NCBI GenBank assembly: GCA_050246915.1
Contig: JBFWVD010000002.1
Span: 89,220 to 153,219 of the forward strand
Source of the DNA: JBFWVD01 sp050246915
GTDB lineage: Bacteria > Actinomycetota > Acidimicrobiia > Acidimicrobiales > Ilumatobacteraceae
Length of the DNA: 64,000 nt
Direction of reading: 5' to 3'
Part shown: piece by piece, positions 1-8,526 of the stretch
Layout of the letters: every line of letters begins with the position of its first letter
Numbering within the stretch: position 1 is the first letter of the stretch
Made by a program: the position numbers and the translations under genes
Notes under the pieces: model-generated
What the model was told of the DNA's origin: nothing
Seen by the model: only the letters and a program-made list of their open reading frames with translations
Database searches by the model: none

Positions 1-1
1 G

Positions 2-457
2 CAGCAGCGCATGCTGCTGCGCGGCCTGTGGGACGGCGATGGGAGCTGGTCCCTCGTTGCCGGGGGACCGAGCGTCGTGCTCGAGTACGGAACCGTCTCG
101 CGACAGTTGGCCGACGGAATGGTCCGCATGCTCGCGATGCATGGGGTCATGGCTCGGCTGCGTGTCGGTCGGGCGAACAAGAGCACGGTCGACACCTACT
201 GGTTGGTCATCTCTGGCGCCGACAACGTCGAGCGCGGCCTGTTCCTCCTGCCGGAATACGAACAGCAGCTGGTGCAAGGGCATCTGGGGCGTCAGTCCAA
301 GCGCATCACGCCGACCGGGTACAAGGTGTACGACAAGGGCACTGCGTGGGTTCGAGTGACCGACATCGTTCGCGAGCACGCGTCCACCGACGTCTACTCG
401 CTGGAGGTTCCGGGCACCCACACGGTGGTCACGTCGTTCGGCTTGGTCGCGCACAAC
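2..457 (+). other. Intein C-terminal part with LAGLIDADG-type endonuclease motif
   Basis: Immediately before the catalytic Cys of the dehydrogenase (codon 458-460) the protein reads DVYSLEVPGTHTVVTSFG and ends in LVAHN, the classic intein F/G blocks with terminal His-Asn and a Cys +1 extein residue. The stretch LLRGLWDGDGSW near the window start matches the second LAGLIDADG homing-endonuclease motif, including the acidic DGDG. So this is probably a full-size intein with an endonuclease domain, of which about 152 codons are in view. An intein in UDP-glucose dehydrogenase is known from Methanocaldococcus jannaschii. The N-terminal splicing block lies upstream of the window. Confidence 0.9.
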
Positions 458-961
458 TGTTTTCCTAAAGACACGCGAGCGCTCGTGCGCATCGCCGAGG
501 ACCACGGCTACGACTTCGATCTCCTCAAGGGTGTCATCGAGGTCAACGAGCTCCAGCTGTCAAGAATGGTTGACAAGATCGAGCAGGCCGCCGGCGGATC
601 GCTGATCGGCAAGACCGTTGCGGCGTGGGGCCTCACGTTCAAGGCCCGCACCGACGATCTGCGCGAGTCCCCTGCGCTGTCGATCATCGATCGGGTGGTG
701 GCGCGCGGCGCCGCGGTACGGGCCTTCGACCCGACCGTCAGCCGGCCGCTTCCTGGCATGGAGACCGTCACCGATCCCTATGACGCCTGTGACGGCGCCG
801 ACGTGCTCGCGGTGTTGACCGAATGGGACGACTTCCGCTGGCTCGATCTCGATCAGGTAGCCGCACGGATGTCCGGTCGCGCCGTGGTGGACACCCGCAA
901 CCTTCTCGATCGCAACGCGCTGCAGCGCCTCGGCTTCACCTATCAAGGGGTGGGCCGGTGA
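2..961 (+). CDS. UDP-glucose 6-dehydrogenase, 3' part, interrupted by an intein
   Basis: The frame is open from the window edge, so the 5' end is missing. From base 458 the protein is the C-terminal half of a UDP-glucose/GDP-mannose dehydrogenase: it starts at the catalytic cysteine of the CFPKD motif and continues through the dimerisation helix and the UDP-binding C-terminal domain (GLTFKARTDDLRESPA, FDP). The enzyme oxidises UDP-glucose to UDP-glucuronate with two NAD+. The residues before the cysteine are not dehydrogenase sequence but the end of an intein, annotated separately, so the active enzyme would form only after protein splicing. The stop overlaps the GTG start of the next gene (GTGA), which encodes the next enzyme in UDP-xylose synthesis. 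The family call is firm; the missing N-terminal extein and intein start lie outside the window. Confidence 0.93.
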   Translation, partial: QQRMLLRGLWDGDGSWSLVAGGPSVVLEYGTVSRQLADGMVRMLAMHGVMARLRVGRANKSTVDTYWLVISGADNVERGLFLLPEYEQQLVQGHLGRQSKRITPTGYKVYDKGTAWVRVTDIVREHASTDVYSLEVPGTHTVVTSFGLVAHNCFPKDTRALVRIAEDHGYDFDLLKGVIEVNELQLSRMVDKIEQAAGGSLIGKTVAAWGLTFKARTDDLRESPALSIIDRVVARGAAVRAFDPTVSRPLPGMETVTDPYDACDGADVLAVLTEWDDFRWLDLDQVAARMSGRAVVDTRNLLDRNALQRLGFTYQGVGR

Positions 962-1893
962 CCCGTCGGGTTGTGGTGACCGGGGGAGCGGGGTTCCTCG
1001 GCTCGCATCTGTGCGACGCCCTCATTGCTCGCGGCGACGAGGTCATTGCCCTCGACGACTTCTCGTCGGGCTCGACGCGCAACGTCGCGCAACTCGACGG
1101 CAACCCACGGTTCGTGCTCCGCCAGCACGACATCTGTGAACCCATCGTCGTCGACGGGTCGGTGGACCTGGTCCTCAACTTCGCCAGTCCTGCATCGCCG
1201 CCGAGATATGTGGCGCGCTCCATCGAGACGTTGCGGACCGGATCGCTCGGCACCGAGCACTGCTTGCAACTCGCGTTGACAAAGGGCGCCCGCTTCCTGC
1301 AGGCATCCACCAGCGAGGTGTACGGCGACCCGCTCATCCACCCGCAGCCCGAGACGTACTGGGGCAACGTGAACCCCAACGGCATGCGGTCGATGTACGA
1401 CGAAGCCAAGCGCTACGGCGAGGCGATCGTCATGGCCTATCACCGCACCCATGGCGTGAACGTCTCCTTGGTGCGCATCTTCAACACCTATGGGCCGCGG
1501 CTCGATCCGACCGATGGGCGAGTGGTGTCGAACTTCATTGCCCAGGCGCTGCGAGGTGAACCGCTCACCATCTACGGCGACGGCACCCAGACCCGGAGCT
1601 TCTGCTACGTGGCCGATGAGATCCGGGGCATCTTGGCCCTGGCCGACTCCAACGAGGTCGGACCGATCAACATCGGCAATCCTGGCGAGTTCACCATGAT
1701 CGAACTGGCGGAGCTGGTCCTCGAGATCACGGGGAGCTCGCTGCCGCTCGTGCACCAACCGTTGCCGGCCGACGATCCGCTGCAACGCAAGCCCGACATC
1801 ACCTTGGCCCGCGCCAGGCTGGGCTGGGAGCCCACCATCGCTCTGCGCGACGGCCTCGCCCGAACCGTGGAGTGGTTCCGAACGATCGTGTGA
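958..1893 (+). CDS. UDP-glucuronate decarboxylase (UDP-xylose synthase)
   Basis: A 311-residue extended SDR. It has the NAD-binding TGGAGFLG motif at residues 8-15, the STSEVYGDP segment around residue 117, and the catalytic Y147-x3-K151 in SMYDEAKRYGE. The sequence HPQPETYWGNVNP is diagnostic for the UXS branch rather than for 4-epimerases or dehydratases. It converts UDP-glucuronate to UDP-xylose and CO2. The GTG start overlaps the stop of the UDP-glucose dehydrogenase gene by four bases, so the two enzymes are translationally coupled and together make UDP-xylose from UDP-glucose. The neighbouring exporter and glycosyltransferases suggest that the sugar goes into a surface polysaccharide. 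No overlap with the convergent wzt gene, which ends four bases away. Confidence 0.93.
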   Translation: MTRRVVVTGGAGFLGSHLCDALIARGDEVIALDDFSSGSTRNVAQLDGNPRFVLRQHDICEPIVVDGSVDLVLNFASPASPPRYVARSIETLRTGSLGTEHCLQLALTKGARFLQASTSEVYGDPLIHPQPETYWGNVNPNGMRSMYDEAKRYGEAIVMAYHRTHGVNVSLVRIFNTYGPRLDPTDGRVVSNFIAQALRGEPLTIYGDGTQTRSFCYVADEIRGILALADSNEVGPINIGNPGEFTMIELAELVLEITGSSLPLVHQPLPADDPLQRKPDITLARARLGWEPTIALRDGLARTVEWFRTIV

Positions 1894-1897
1894 TCGC

Positions 1898-3109
1898 TCA
1901 GGCGCCGGTGCGCACTTCGACGTGGACGGGGAGCCGGACGCTGCCGACGACGCGGCTGGGGTTGACGACCTCGATGGCATGTTGCTCGGGGTCACGCCAA
2001 TCGAGCGGATGGCCACTGTGGCGATCGCGCAGCGACACCGCCAGCGGGTAGGCGCCATCGAGCAACGGTACCGACTCGACGTGGAACACGACCTCGCCCT
2101 TGCCCTCGAGTCTCGGCAACGTGGCGCCGAGCACATCGGTGTCGCAACCGAAGAGCACCTTGCCGTGCCCGTCGTAGAGCTCGAACCCGATGAGCGCGTC
2201 ATCGATGGCGGCGGTGGCCTCGTAGCCGACCCGGATGGTGACGGGCTCGCCAGCCTCGATGAACGGGCGGCTCGGATCGTTACGGTCGATGACGACATCG
2301 GTGATGCGCACGCGCTCATCGCGGGCGTGGCTGGTCGCCGACGCCGCGGCGAGCGCGGCGTCGTGTTCGGGATCGTTGAGATGTCCGTGCAGATGCTCGC
2401 GGTAGATGCGGATCGCCTCGCCGGGCGCACCGTTGGCCACCATGTCGCCGTGGTGCAGCACGATGGCCCGGGTGCACAGCTGGCGCACCAGGTCGGCACC
2501 GTGGGTGACGAACAAGATCGTGCGTCCCTCGGTCTGGAACTGGCGGATGCGATCGAGGCATTTGGACTGGAACACTTCGTCGCCCACGGCGAGGACCTCG
2601 TCGACCAGCAACACATCGGGATCGACGTTGACGGCAACCGCGAAGCCGAGCCGCACGTACATGCCTGAGGAGTAGTACTTCACCTGGTTGTCGATGAAGT
2701 GGTCGAGTTCGGCGAACCCGACGATGTCGTCGAAGCGCCGTTCGATGTCCTTGCGGGGGATACCGAGGAACGACGCGTTGATGTAGACGTTCTCGCGGCC
2801 GGTGAGCTCGGGATGGAACCCGGCTCCCAACTCGAGCAGCGAGGCGAGCCGACCCCGCATCAAGATGTCACCCGACGTCGGTTTGATGATGCCGGCGATG
2901 CACTTGAGCAACGTCGACTTGCCGGAGCCGTTGTGCCCCAACATCCCGACGGTCTCGCCCTCTTCGACGGTCAGTTCGATGTTGTTGAGCGCGTGGAAGA
3001 TCTCGTAGGGGTTGCGGCCGAAGCGCAGCACCCGCTCCTTGATGGAGAACGACGGGTCCTTCAGCAACTTGAATTGCTTCGAGACGTTCTTGACCTCGAT
3101 CGACGCCAT
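1898..3109 (-). CDS. wzt: ABC polysaccharide exporter ATPase with C-terminal sugar-binding domain (Wzt-type)
   Basis: 403 residues. The ATPase half has Walker A GHNGSGKST (residues 58-66), an ABC signature region YYSSGMYVRL (145-154) and Walker B LLVDEVLAVGDE (167-178), typical of the O-antigen/teichoic acid export subfamily. Residues about 250-403 form a separate beta-rich domain like the Wzt C-terminal domain, which in enteric systems recognises the modified non-reducing end of the glycan. The ATG start overlaps the TGA of the permease gene by one base (ATGA). The open frame continues upstream, but the overlap and the MASIEVKNVSKQF start fix the N-terminus. With the permease it would flip a lipid-linked polysaccharide across the membrane. 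Confidence 0.92.
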   Translation of the reverse strand: MASIEVKNVSKQFKLLKDPSFSIKERVLRFGRNPYEIFHALNNIELTVEEGETVGMLGHNGSGKSTLLKCIAGIIKPTSGDILMRGRLASLLELGAGFHPELTGRENVYINASFLGIPRKDIERRFDDIVGFAELDHFIDNQVKYYSSGMYVRLGFAVAVNVDPDVLLVDEVLAVGDEVFQSKCLDRIRQFQTEGRTILFVTHGADLVRQLCTRAIVLHHGDMVANGAPGEAIRIYREHLHGHLNDPEHDAALAAASATSHARDERVRITDVVIDRNDPSRPFIEAGEPVTIRVGYEATAAIDDALIGFELYDGHGKVLFGCDTDVLGATLPRLEGKGEVVFHVESVPLLDGAYPLAVSLRDRHSGHPLDWRDPEQHAIEVVNPSRVVGSVRLPVHVEVRTGA

Positions 3110-4050
3110 CACAGCACCTCGGCGAAGTTGCCTTCGGCCCGGTCGAACACCTTGATGGCCAAGACCATGATGCCGCACGCTACGAGGAGCACGCCCAACA
3201 GGTTCTGGAGGTACCACCACTGACTCTCGTGCGGGATGAACCATTCGAGCTGACCCGGCTCCCCGAAGTCCGGATTGCGCACGTCGCCGTAGAAGGCTCG
3301 CTGCATCGTGGTCACGACGGACACGAGCGGGTTCAGCTGGATCCACCCGCGCTCGATGCCATGGACGCCGAGTTTCTGGGCGATGGTCTCGAACGGCACG
3401 AGGATCGGGGTGAGCCAGAACCACGCCAACATCAGCAGCTCGAGGAGGTGCTGGGTGTCACGGGCGTAGACATTGATTGCGCTGAGCAGCATGGCCAGTG
3501 CCGAGACGAGCACCACCGCCGTCAACAGCGCGGGGAGAGCCAGCCACAATGCGGCCCAGTCCGTGTCGTAGCGGAACGCCAACATCGCGGCGAGGAGCAC
3601 CGAGGTCTGGAGCAGGAAGTGGACGATCCCGGCCCCCACCGAAGCCAACGGCAGGATCTCCCGAGGGAAGCGCACCTTGCCGACCAGGTAGCTGTTGGCG
3701 GTGATCGAGTTGGTGCCAGCCACGAGTGCCTGGGAGAAGAAGTTCCACACCAGCAACCCGGACAAGATCCAGATGGGGAAGTTGGGCTGGGAGCTCTCCA
3801 GGAAGTACGAGAACACCAGCCAGTACACCAGCATGAGGAATGCAGGGTTCAACATCGACCAGGCGAACCCGAGCGACGAGTTCTTGTACTTGACCTTGAG
3901 TTCCTTGCGGATCAGTTGCTTGAGCAGTTCCCGGTATGTCCACACGTCGCCGATGTGTCCGAGCACGCTTCGGCGTGGGGCCACCTCGTACATCTCGCCG
4001 AGAGGGTGACGCGCCGGGGGTGGATCCCCAGGCAGATCGATCGTGGTCAT
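3109..4050 (-). CDS. wzm: ABC-2 type polysaccharide export permease (Wzm-type)
   Basis: 313 residues with a cytoplasmic N-terminus and about six membrane segments. The sequence YRELLKQLIRKELKVKYKNSSLG followed by a hydrophobic stretch beginning AWSMLNPAFLM is the hallmark of the Wzm/TagG/RfbA permease family, as is WFWLTPILVP near residue 210. It forms the membrane channel for export of an undecaprenyl-linked glycan, with the ATPase encoded downstream and overlapping by one base. A TAGCGT hexamer lies nine bases before the ATG on the minus strand, so the transcript probably has almost no leader. It is divergent from the membrane protein gene starting at 4139. Confidence 0.92.
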   Translation of the reverse strand: MTTIDLPGDPPPARHPLGEMYEVAPRRSVLGHIGDVWTYRELLKQLIRKELKVKYKNSSLGFAWSMLNPAFLMLVYWLVFSYFLESSQPNFPIWILSGLLVWNFFSQALVAGTNSITANSYLVGKVRFPREILPLASVGAGIVHFLLQTSVLLAAMLAFRYDTDWAALWLALPALLTAVVLVSALAMLLSAINVYARDTQHLLELLMLAWFWLTPILVPFETIAQKLGVHGIERGWIQLNPLVSVVTTMQRAFYGDVRNPDFGEPGQLEWFIPHESQWWYLQNLLGVLLVACGIMVLAIKVFDRAEGNFAEVL

Positions 4051-4059
4051 GATCTCCGC

Positions 4060-4131
4060 ACGCTACTGGCATGGCTGGGCCGGTGCGGGGCCACTGCGCT
4101 CCCGGCCTGACGTGGCAACCGCCACTAGCGT
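4060..4131. promoter_or_regulatory. Divergent promoter region with paired TAGCGT hexamers
   Basis: A TAGCGT hexamer on the minus strand (4065 to 4060) stands nine bases before the wzm ATG, and a TAGCGT on the plus strand (4126-4131) stands seven bases before the ATG at 4139. Both fit a -10 element of TANNNT type whose transcript would start at or next to the start codon. I see no convincing -35 element. Confidence 0.45.
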
Positions 4132-4138
4132 CGACCCG

Positions 4139-6373
4139 ATGGCTGCTCCGGGACGAAACCTGGCGAGTCGGGGTGGGGCCGGGCGGGCACTGCCCTGGAT
4201 CGCCGACATGGCGATCGCCGGAGCGCTGGCATCGGTGCTCACGGCGCTCATCTACCGGCTGTGGGACCGCCCGATGCGCGTCCCGCTGGCCTACACCGGG
4301 GACGGCCTCACCCAAGCCAGCGTGGTGAAGACGATCATCGAGACCGGGTGGAACACCAACAACTCACGACTCGGCGCCCCCACCGGTTTCGTCGGCCACG
4401 ACTTCCCCCTCGGCGGTGAGAACCTCCACTACCTCGCCATCAAGATCATCTCCTGGTTCAGTTCCGATCCGTTCCTGGTGCTCAACCTGTACTTCTTCGG
4501 TTCGTTCGCGCTGTGCGCGGCCAGCGCGGTGGTGGCGTTTCGGGTCCTGGGGCTGCGTCGAGTCGTCGCGCATCCAATGGCCTTGCTGTTCGCGTTCGTG
4601 CCGGCGCACCTCTTGCGCGGCCCCGCGCAAGTCACCTTGGCGTCGATGTTCACCGTCCCGTTGGCGTGCATCATCTTGGTGTGGGCCATGGGGCCGCTAC
4701 CGCTCGTGCTCCGTCACATCGATGGGCACGTGCGCATCGCGCGCAACGGCCGCCTCGTCGCGTTGGCGGCGATGGTGCTGCTCCTCGGGTCGGGCGGCGC
4801 GTACTACGCGCTCTTCACCGTGGCGTTGCTGGCCATCATCGGATCGCTGTCGGCGTTGTCCAGGCGTTCGTGGATGCACCTGGCGTCGGCCGCAACGGTG
4901 GCCGTCGCCATCGTGGTCGTGCTCGCCGCCAACTCGCTCCCCTCGTTGCTCTATCAACGCTCACACGGCCACAACCCCATGGCCATGTACCGATCGGCGT
5001 CGCAACTCGACGCGCTCTCGCTGCGGCCGGTCCAACTGGTGGCGCCGATCCCGGGTCACCGTGTCGGGTTCCTCAGCAGTCTCGGACGCGAGGTCGCTGA
5101 CGCTTCACCTGGTGGCGAGGGCACGCAGAACCTCGGGGTCGTGGGCGCCGTCGGCTTTGCGCTCATCGTCCTGGCGGTCCTGTCACTCGGCGCCGGCCGT
5201 CGCCGTGACAAGCCATCGATCGTCGATCCCCGACTCGGGGTGATCGCTCTGGTGATCGTCGTGTGCGGTGCCACCGGTGGCCTGGCCATCTTGCCCGCGG
5301 TCCGCGGCCTCGATCAGCTGCGGGCGTGGGGTCGACTCTCGGTGTACGTGTCGTTCCTGTCGTTGCTCGCTGTCGGGCAACTCATCGTGCACCTCTCGGA
5401 ACGCCTCGCCGATCGTGGGCCCCACAAGCGCAGTGACCCTGCCGATCGCGTCGCCCTCATCGCTGCTGCGGTGCTCGCCCTCGTCGGACTGTGGGACCAG
5501 GTGCCCAACTCGATCGTGGCCGATCCACGCGTCAACCGGGAGGCCTACTTCGACGACCAGGCCTTCGTACTTTCGATCGAAGCGACGCTCCCGGCGGGAT
5601 CGATGGTATTCCAGCTGCCCCAGGCCTCCTATCCCGAGGAGCCGATGATCAACGGCCTCATGGTCGACAACCTCCTTCGGCCCTATCTGCACTCGCGCTC
5701 GTTGCGCTGGAGCTTCGGAGGGCTGCGCGGCACCGATGTGGAGTGGATGGAAGCCACCAGCCAAGAACCGATGCCGGTGTTCCTCGACTCGATCGCCGCG
5801 ATCGGGTTCCGTGGACTCGTGATCGACCGGTTGGGATATGCCGACAACGGGGAGCAGATCGTGAACGATCTGCGCAGCGATCTCGGGGTCGAGCCGACAT
5901 CGAGCGGTTCTGGCCGTCACGTGTTCTTCGACCTCCAACCGCGCGCGCAACAAGTGTTGACAGAGTTCGGTCACGAGGGCGTGGCGGCCATCGTGCGCAA
6001 TGAACTGGAACGACCGTACCTGTGGTGGGCCGGCGGCTTCGACTTCCCGATCCGTCGCAGTGATGGTGACCGGGTGTTCCGAGGGCGATCGTCATCGTCG
6101 GGCACGATCGTGCGGCCCAGCGACGCGCCGGTGAGCATCGACCTCACCTTCCGGGCCGATTCGCTGGTGGGGCCGACCATCTTGCGGGTCAGCGCCGCTG
6201 GCGAGTCGGTGGACGTGCCGATCGGCAACGGCGCCAACACCGCGACGATGTCGGTGCGACTCGACCGCGCTCGCACTCCGATCTCGTGGAAGCTCGTGCA
6301 ACCGGCGGCAGGTCTCGACGCGCAACAGTTGGCGATCGTCATCAGTGACGTGCAGGTCGATGTCGTCGGCTGA
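4139..6373 (+). CDS. Large polytopic membrane protein, probable glycosyltransferase-C-like
   Basis: 744 residues from the ATG at 4139. About a dozen hydrophobic segments occupy roughly residues 15-460, and a soluble C-terminal region of about 280 residues follows. The first extracytoplasmic loop carries YTGDGLTQ and HDFPLGGENLHY, the sort of acidic, His-containing loop seen in lipid-linked-sugar-dependent GT-C enzymes, but I cannot assign a family with certainty. An in-frame ATG at 4043 exists but would overlap the divergent wzm start, whereas the ATG at 4139 lies seven bases after a TAGCGT promoter hexamer, so I prefer it. The position beside the polysaccharide exporter suggests a role in building or decorating the exported glycan. 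Confidence 0.75.
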   Translation: MAAPGRNLASRGGAGRALPWIADMAIAGALASVLTALIYRLWDRPMRVPLAYTGDGLTQASVVKTIIETGWNTNNSRLGAPTGFVGHDFPLGGENLHYLAIKIISWFSSDPFLVLNLYFFGSFALCAASAVVAFRVLGLRRVVAHPMALLFAFVPAHLLRGPAQVTLASMFTVPLACIILVWAMGPLPLVLRHIDGHVRIARNGRLVALAAMVLLLGSGGAYYALFTVALLAIIGSLSALSRRSWMHLASAATVAVAIVVVLAANSLPSLLYQRSHGHNPMAMYRSASQLDALSLRPVQLVAPIPGHRVGFLSSLGREVADASPGGEGTQNLGVVGAVGFALIVLAVLSLGAGRRRDKPSIVDPRLGVIALVIVVCGATGGLAILPAVRGLDQLRAWGRLSVYVSFLSLLAVGQLIVHLSERLADRGPHKRSDPADRVALIAAAVLALVGLWDQVPNSIVADPRVNREAYFDDQAFVLSIEATLPAGSMVFQLPQASYPEEPMINGLMVDNLLRPYLHSRSLRWSFGGLRGTDVEWMEATSQEPMPVFLDSIAAIGFRGLVIDRLGYADNGEQIVNDLRSDLGVEPTSSGSGRHVFFDLQPRAQQVLTEFGHEGVAAIVRNELERPYLWWAGGFDFPIRRSDGDRVFRGRSSSSGTIVRPSDAPVSIDLTFRADSLVGPTILRVSAAGESVDVPIGNGANTATMSVRLDRARTPISWKLVQPAAGLDAQQLAIVISDVQVDVVG

Positions 6374-7913
6374 CTCGGTGGCCGCGGGCGCGACGCTCTC
6401 TCGTCGGTCGGTCATCGGTGTGGACGGATGGCGCGGATTGGCGTTGGCCGCCGCAGTGGTCGGCATCGTGATGCGCTGGTGGCTGCTGCACACGCCGCTC
6501 GGGCTGCTCGACGGGGATGAGGCGATCGCCGGGCTGATGGCCCGTCACGTGTTCGACGGCGACGTGAACGCCTTCTTCTGGGGTCAGCAATACGGCGGGA
6601 CGCTCGAACCGCTCCTCACCGCCCCGCTGTTCGCAGTGTTCGGCTCGTCGCCGTTCCTCCTCAAGCTCGTGCCCATCGCGCTCCACGCTGCCTCGGCGTT
6701 CGTCATCTGGCGTATCGGTTTGCGACTCGCTGACCGCAAGGCGGCCATCGTCGCTGCGTCGCTGTGGTGGTGCTGGCCGGGTGCGTACGTGTGGTGGTCC
6801 ACCAAGAGCCGCGGCTTCTACCAAGCGACGCTTCTGCTGAGCTTGCTCACTGTTCTGCTGTCACTGCGATTGGCCCGGGAACCATCGCGCAAGATCGATT
6901 GGTTGTTGCTCGGTGGGGTGGTCGGTATCGGTTGGTGGCAGAGCCCGCAGATAGCGCTCATCGCTGCGCCGGCCTTGGCGTGGTTGTTGGCGGTGCTGAT
7001 CGTGCGCCATCGCGGCACGTGGATCGCTGGACTGTTGCCCGCCGCGATGGGGTTCGCTCTGGGGGCGTCGCCGTGGATCGCGTTCAACATCCGCAATCCG
7101 TGGTTGTCGCTGCGGTCGGACTTCGCTGAGCGCCATGGGTCATATCTCGATCATCTGCATGCGCTCGCCACACGAGGCATGCCGATGGTGATCGGGGTGA
7201 AGCAGCTCTACACCGAGCATTGGATCGGATCGAAGGGCTTCGGTGTGCTGGTGACCGTCGTGGTCCTGGCGCTCGCCGCGGTCGGCATCGCGTTGCTCCG
7301 TCCGCGATGGGACACCCCTGGCGGGCTCCTCGTGGCGCTCGTCGTTGCCTTCCCGATCGTCTATGCGGCGTTCCCCAACGGACTGAACGTCGCCGAGGGC
7401 CGCTATCAGGTCTTCGCCGCGCCGATGGTGTGCCTCGGCCTCGGGGCTGTGGTGGCCAGAGCACGCTTCGGTGTAACGACTGCGCCGATCCTCGTGGCGT
7501 TGTCAATTGTTCTTGCTCTGGCAGGTCTGCACTCGTCCTACGATCTCACCCGGCCGTATGTGGCCGGAGGCGTTGCCGTTCCGTGGCACGTGAAGCCACT
7601 GATCGATGCCCTCACCGACGAGGGAAACCCGGCGGTGTACACCGACTACTGGGTGGCCGGTCCACTGCGGTTCCAGAGCCGCGAGCGCATCGAGGCGGCG
7701 TCGGTGAACTTCTTCCGCGACGGCGCCATGCAAGCTCGTGTCGACTCGGCCCCGGCGGTGGCCTGGGTGTACGTGGCCGGCGCCAACGATCGACCGCGGC
7801 TGGACTGCGCGGCAAGTCGCATGGGCATCACCCTTCGCTCGCGCACCGCTGGTGGATTCGAGATCGTCGTGCCATCGGCGGCGATCCGCCCCGGTGATCT
7901 CACCGGCTGCTGA
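6360..7913 (+). CDS. Polytopic membrane glycosyltransferase-like protein (GT39/PMT-like)
   Basis: 517 residues with about 11 membrane segments. The first outer loop has LLDGDEAIAGLMARHV, with the adjacent Asp-Glu pair typical of the catalytic loop of the ArnT/PMT/GT39 group, followed by FFWGQQYGGTLEPLL. Such enzymes transfer a sugar from a polyprenyl phosphate donor on the outer face of the membrane. The ATG at 6360 overlaps the end of the preceding gene by 14 bases, so both are likely in one operon. A related WGQQYGG-like segment (FYGQDYGT) is found in the membrane protein at 13106, suggesting distant paralogy. Substrate unknown. Confidence 0.75.
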   Translation: MSSADSVAAGATLSRRSVIGVDGWRGLALAAAVVGIVMRWWLLHTPLGLLDGDEAIAGLMARHVFDGDVNAFFWGQQYGGTLEPLLTAPLFAVFGSSPFLLKLVPIALHAASAFVIWRIGLRLADRKAAIVAASLWWCWPGAYVWWSTKSRGFYQATLLLSLLTVLLSLRLAREPSRKIDWLLLGGVVGIGWWQSPQIALIAAPALAWLLAVLIVRHRGTWIAGLLPAAMGFALGASPWIAFNIRNPWLSLRSDFAERHGSYLDHLHALATRGMPMVIGVKQLYTEHWIGSKGFGVLVTVVVLALAAVGIALLRPRWDTPGGLLVALVVAFPIVYAAFPNGLNVAEGRYQVFAAPMVCLGLGAVVARARFGVTTAPILVALSIVLALAGLHSSYDLTRPYVAGGVAVPWHVKPLIDALTDEGNPAVYTDYWVAGPLRFQSRERIEAASVNFFRDGAMQARVDSAPAVAWVYVAGANDRPRLDCAASRMGITLRSRTAGGFEIVVPSAAIRPGDLTGC

Positions 7914-7974
7914 GGGCGTTGCTCCGAGGTCCTGAAGCACCGATAGCGTCCAGGTCGTACAACTGGAGGATCGC

Positions 7975-8280
7975 ATGGCCATCGAGGTTCGTCACCAGCC
8001 CGATCAGCATCGCTACGAGATCGTCGTCGACGATGCCGTGGCCGGATTCGCTGAGTACAAAGAGCGCGACGGCCGCCATGTGTTCGACCACACCGTGATC
8101 GACCCGAGCTACGAAGGCCAAGGCCTCGGGGGCAAGCTGGCGTCCGGCGCTCTCGACTCGGAGGCCGCGGCGGGCGGCAAGATCGTCCCGCTCTGCGCGT
8201 TCATCGCCGGATACATCGGCAAGCACCCCGAGTACGCCGACCTCGTCGACACCGAGATGCTCAAACGCCTGAGCGGCTGA
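7975..8280 (+). CDS. GNAT-fold N-acetyltransferase-like protein (COG2388 type)
   Basis: A 101-residue protein with the short GNAT fold of the YidJ/COG2388 group: AGFAEYKERDGRHVFDHTVIDPSYEGQGLGGKL contains the acetyl-CoA pyrophosphate-binding QGLGGKL at residues about 49-55, and IVPLCAFIAGYIGKHPEY is the conserved C-terminal motif. Full length for this family. A purine-rich GGAGG lies seven bases before the ATG, so it is translated from a leadered transcript; a TAGCGT hexamer at 7944-7949 is the likely -10. The substrate of these small acetyltransferases is generally unknown. Confidence 0.85.
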   Translation: MAIEVRHQPDQHRYEIVVDDAVAGFAEYKERDGRHVFDHTVIDPSYEGQGLGGKLASGALDSEAAAGGKIVPLCAFIAGYIGKHPEYADLVDTEMLKRLSG

Positions 8281-8292
8281 GACACCGACGCG

Positions 8293-8526
8293 TCAGCGGC
8301 GAGTTGCTTCGTCGGCGACCGCTTGATCGTCGAGGATCAACCTCCACGAGGCGAGTCCGTGCCCGCACACCCCATCAGGTCGCACCAGGCACTCATCGGG
8401 GCAGCGGCACACCCCATCGGCGATCCATTCATCGAGGGTGTCGGCGTCGGGCGGTGCCCAGCCACTGTGGTGTTCGAACCACTGGTGGGTGAGCGCAATC
8501 GCCGCTCGCTGCTCCGGCGAGATCAC
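8293..8526 (-). CDS. Small cysteine-containing conserved hypothetical protein
   Basis: 77 residues starting at a GTG that overlaps the TGA of the upstream membrane protein gene (GTGA), so the two are translationally coupled. The middle reads GVCRCPDECLVRPDGVCGHG, with cysteines at 40, 42, 46 and 54 and a His at 56, which could bind a metal ion. The rest is acidic and helical, with two tryptophans. I do not recognise a family. Longer open frames through this region run into the preceding gene and look like antisense or out-of-frame artefacts. Confidence 0.65.
   Translation of the reverse strand: MISPEQRAAIALTHQWFEHHSGWAPPDADTLDEWIADGVCRCPDECLVRPDGVCGHGLASWRLILDDQAVADEATRR

Noticed and set aside
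943..2637. A 564-codon minus-strand frame across the UDP-xylose synthase and wzt
   Set aside because: It is antisense to one clear gene and out of frame with another; low-complexity Ser/Arg composition.
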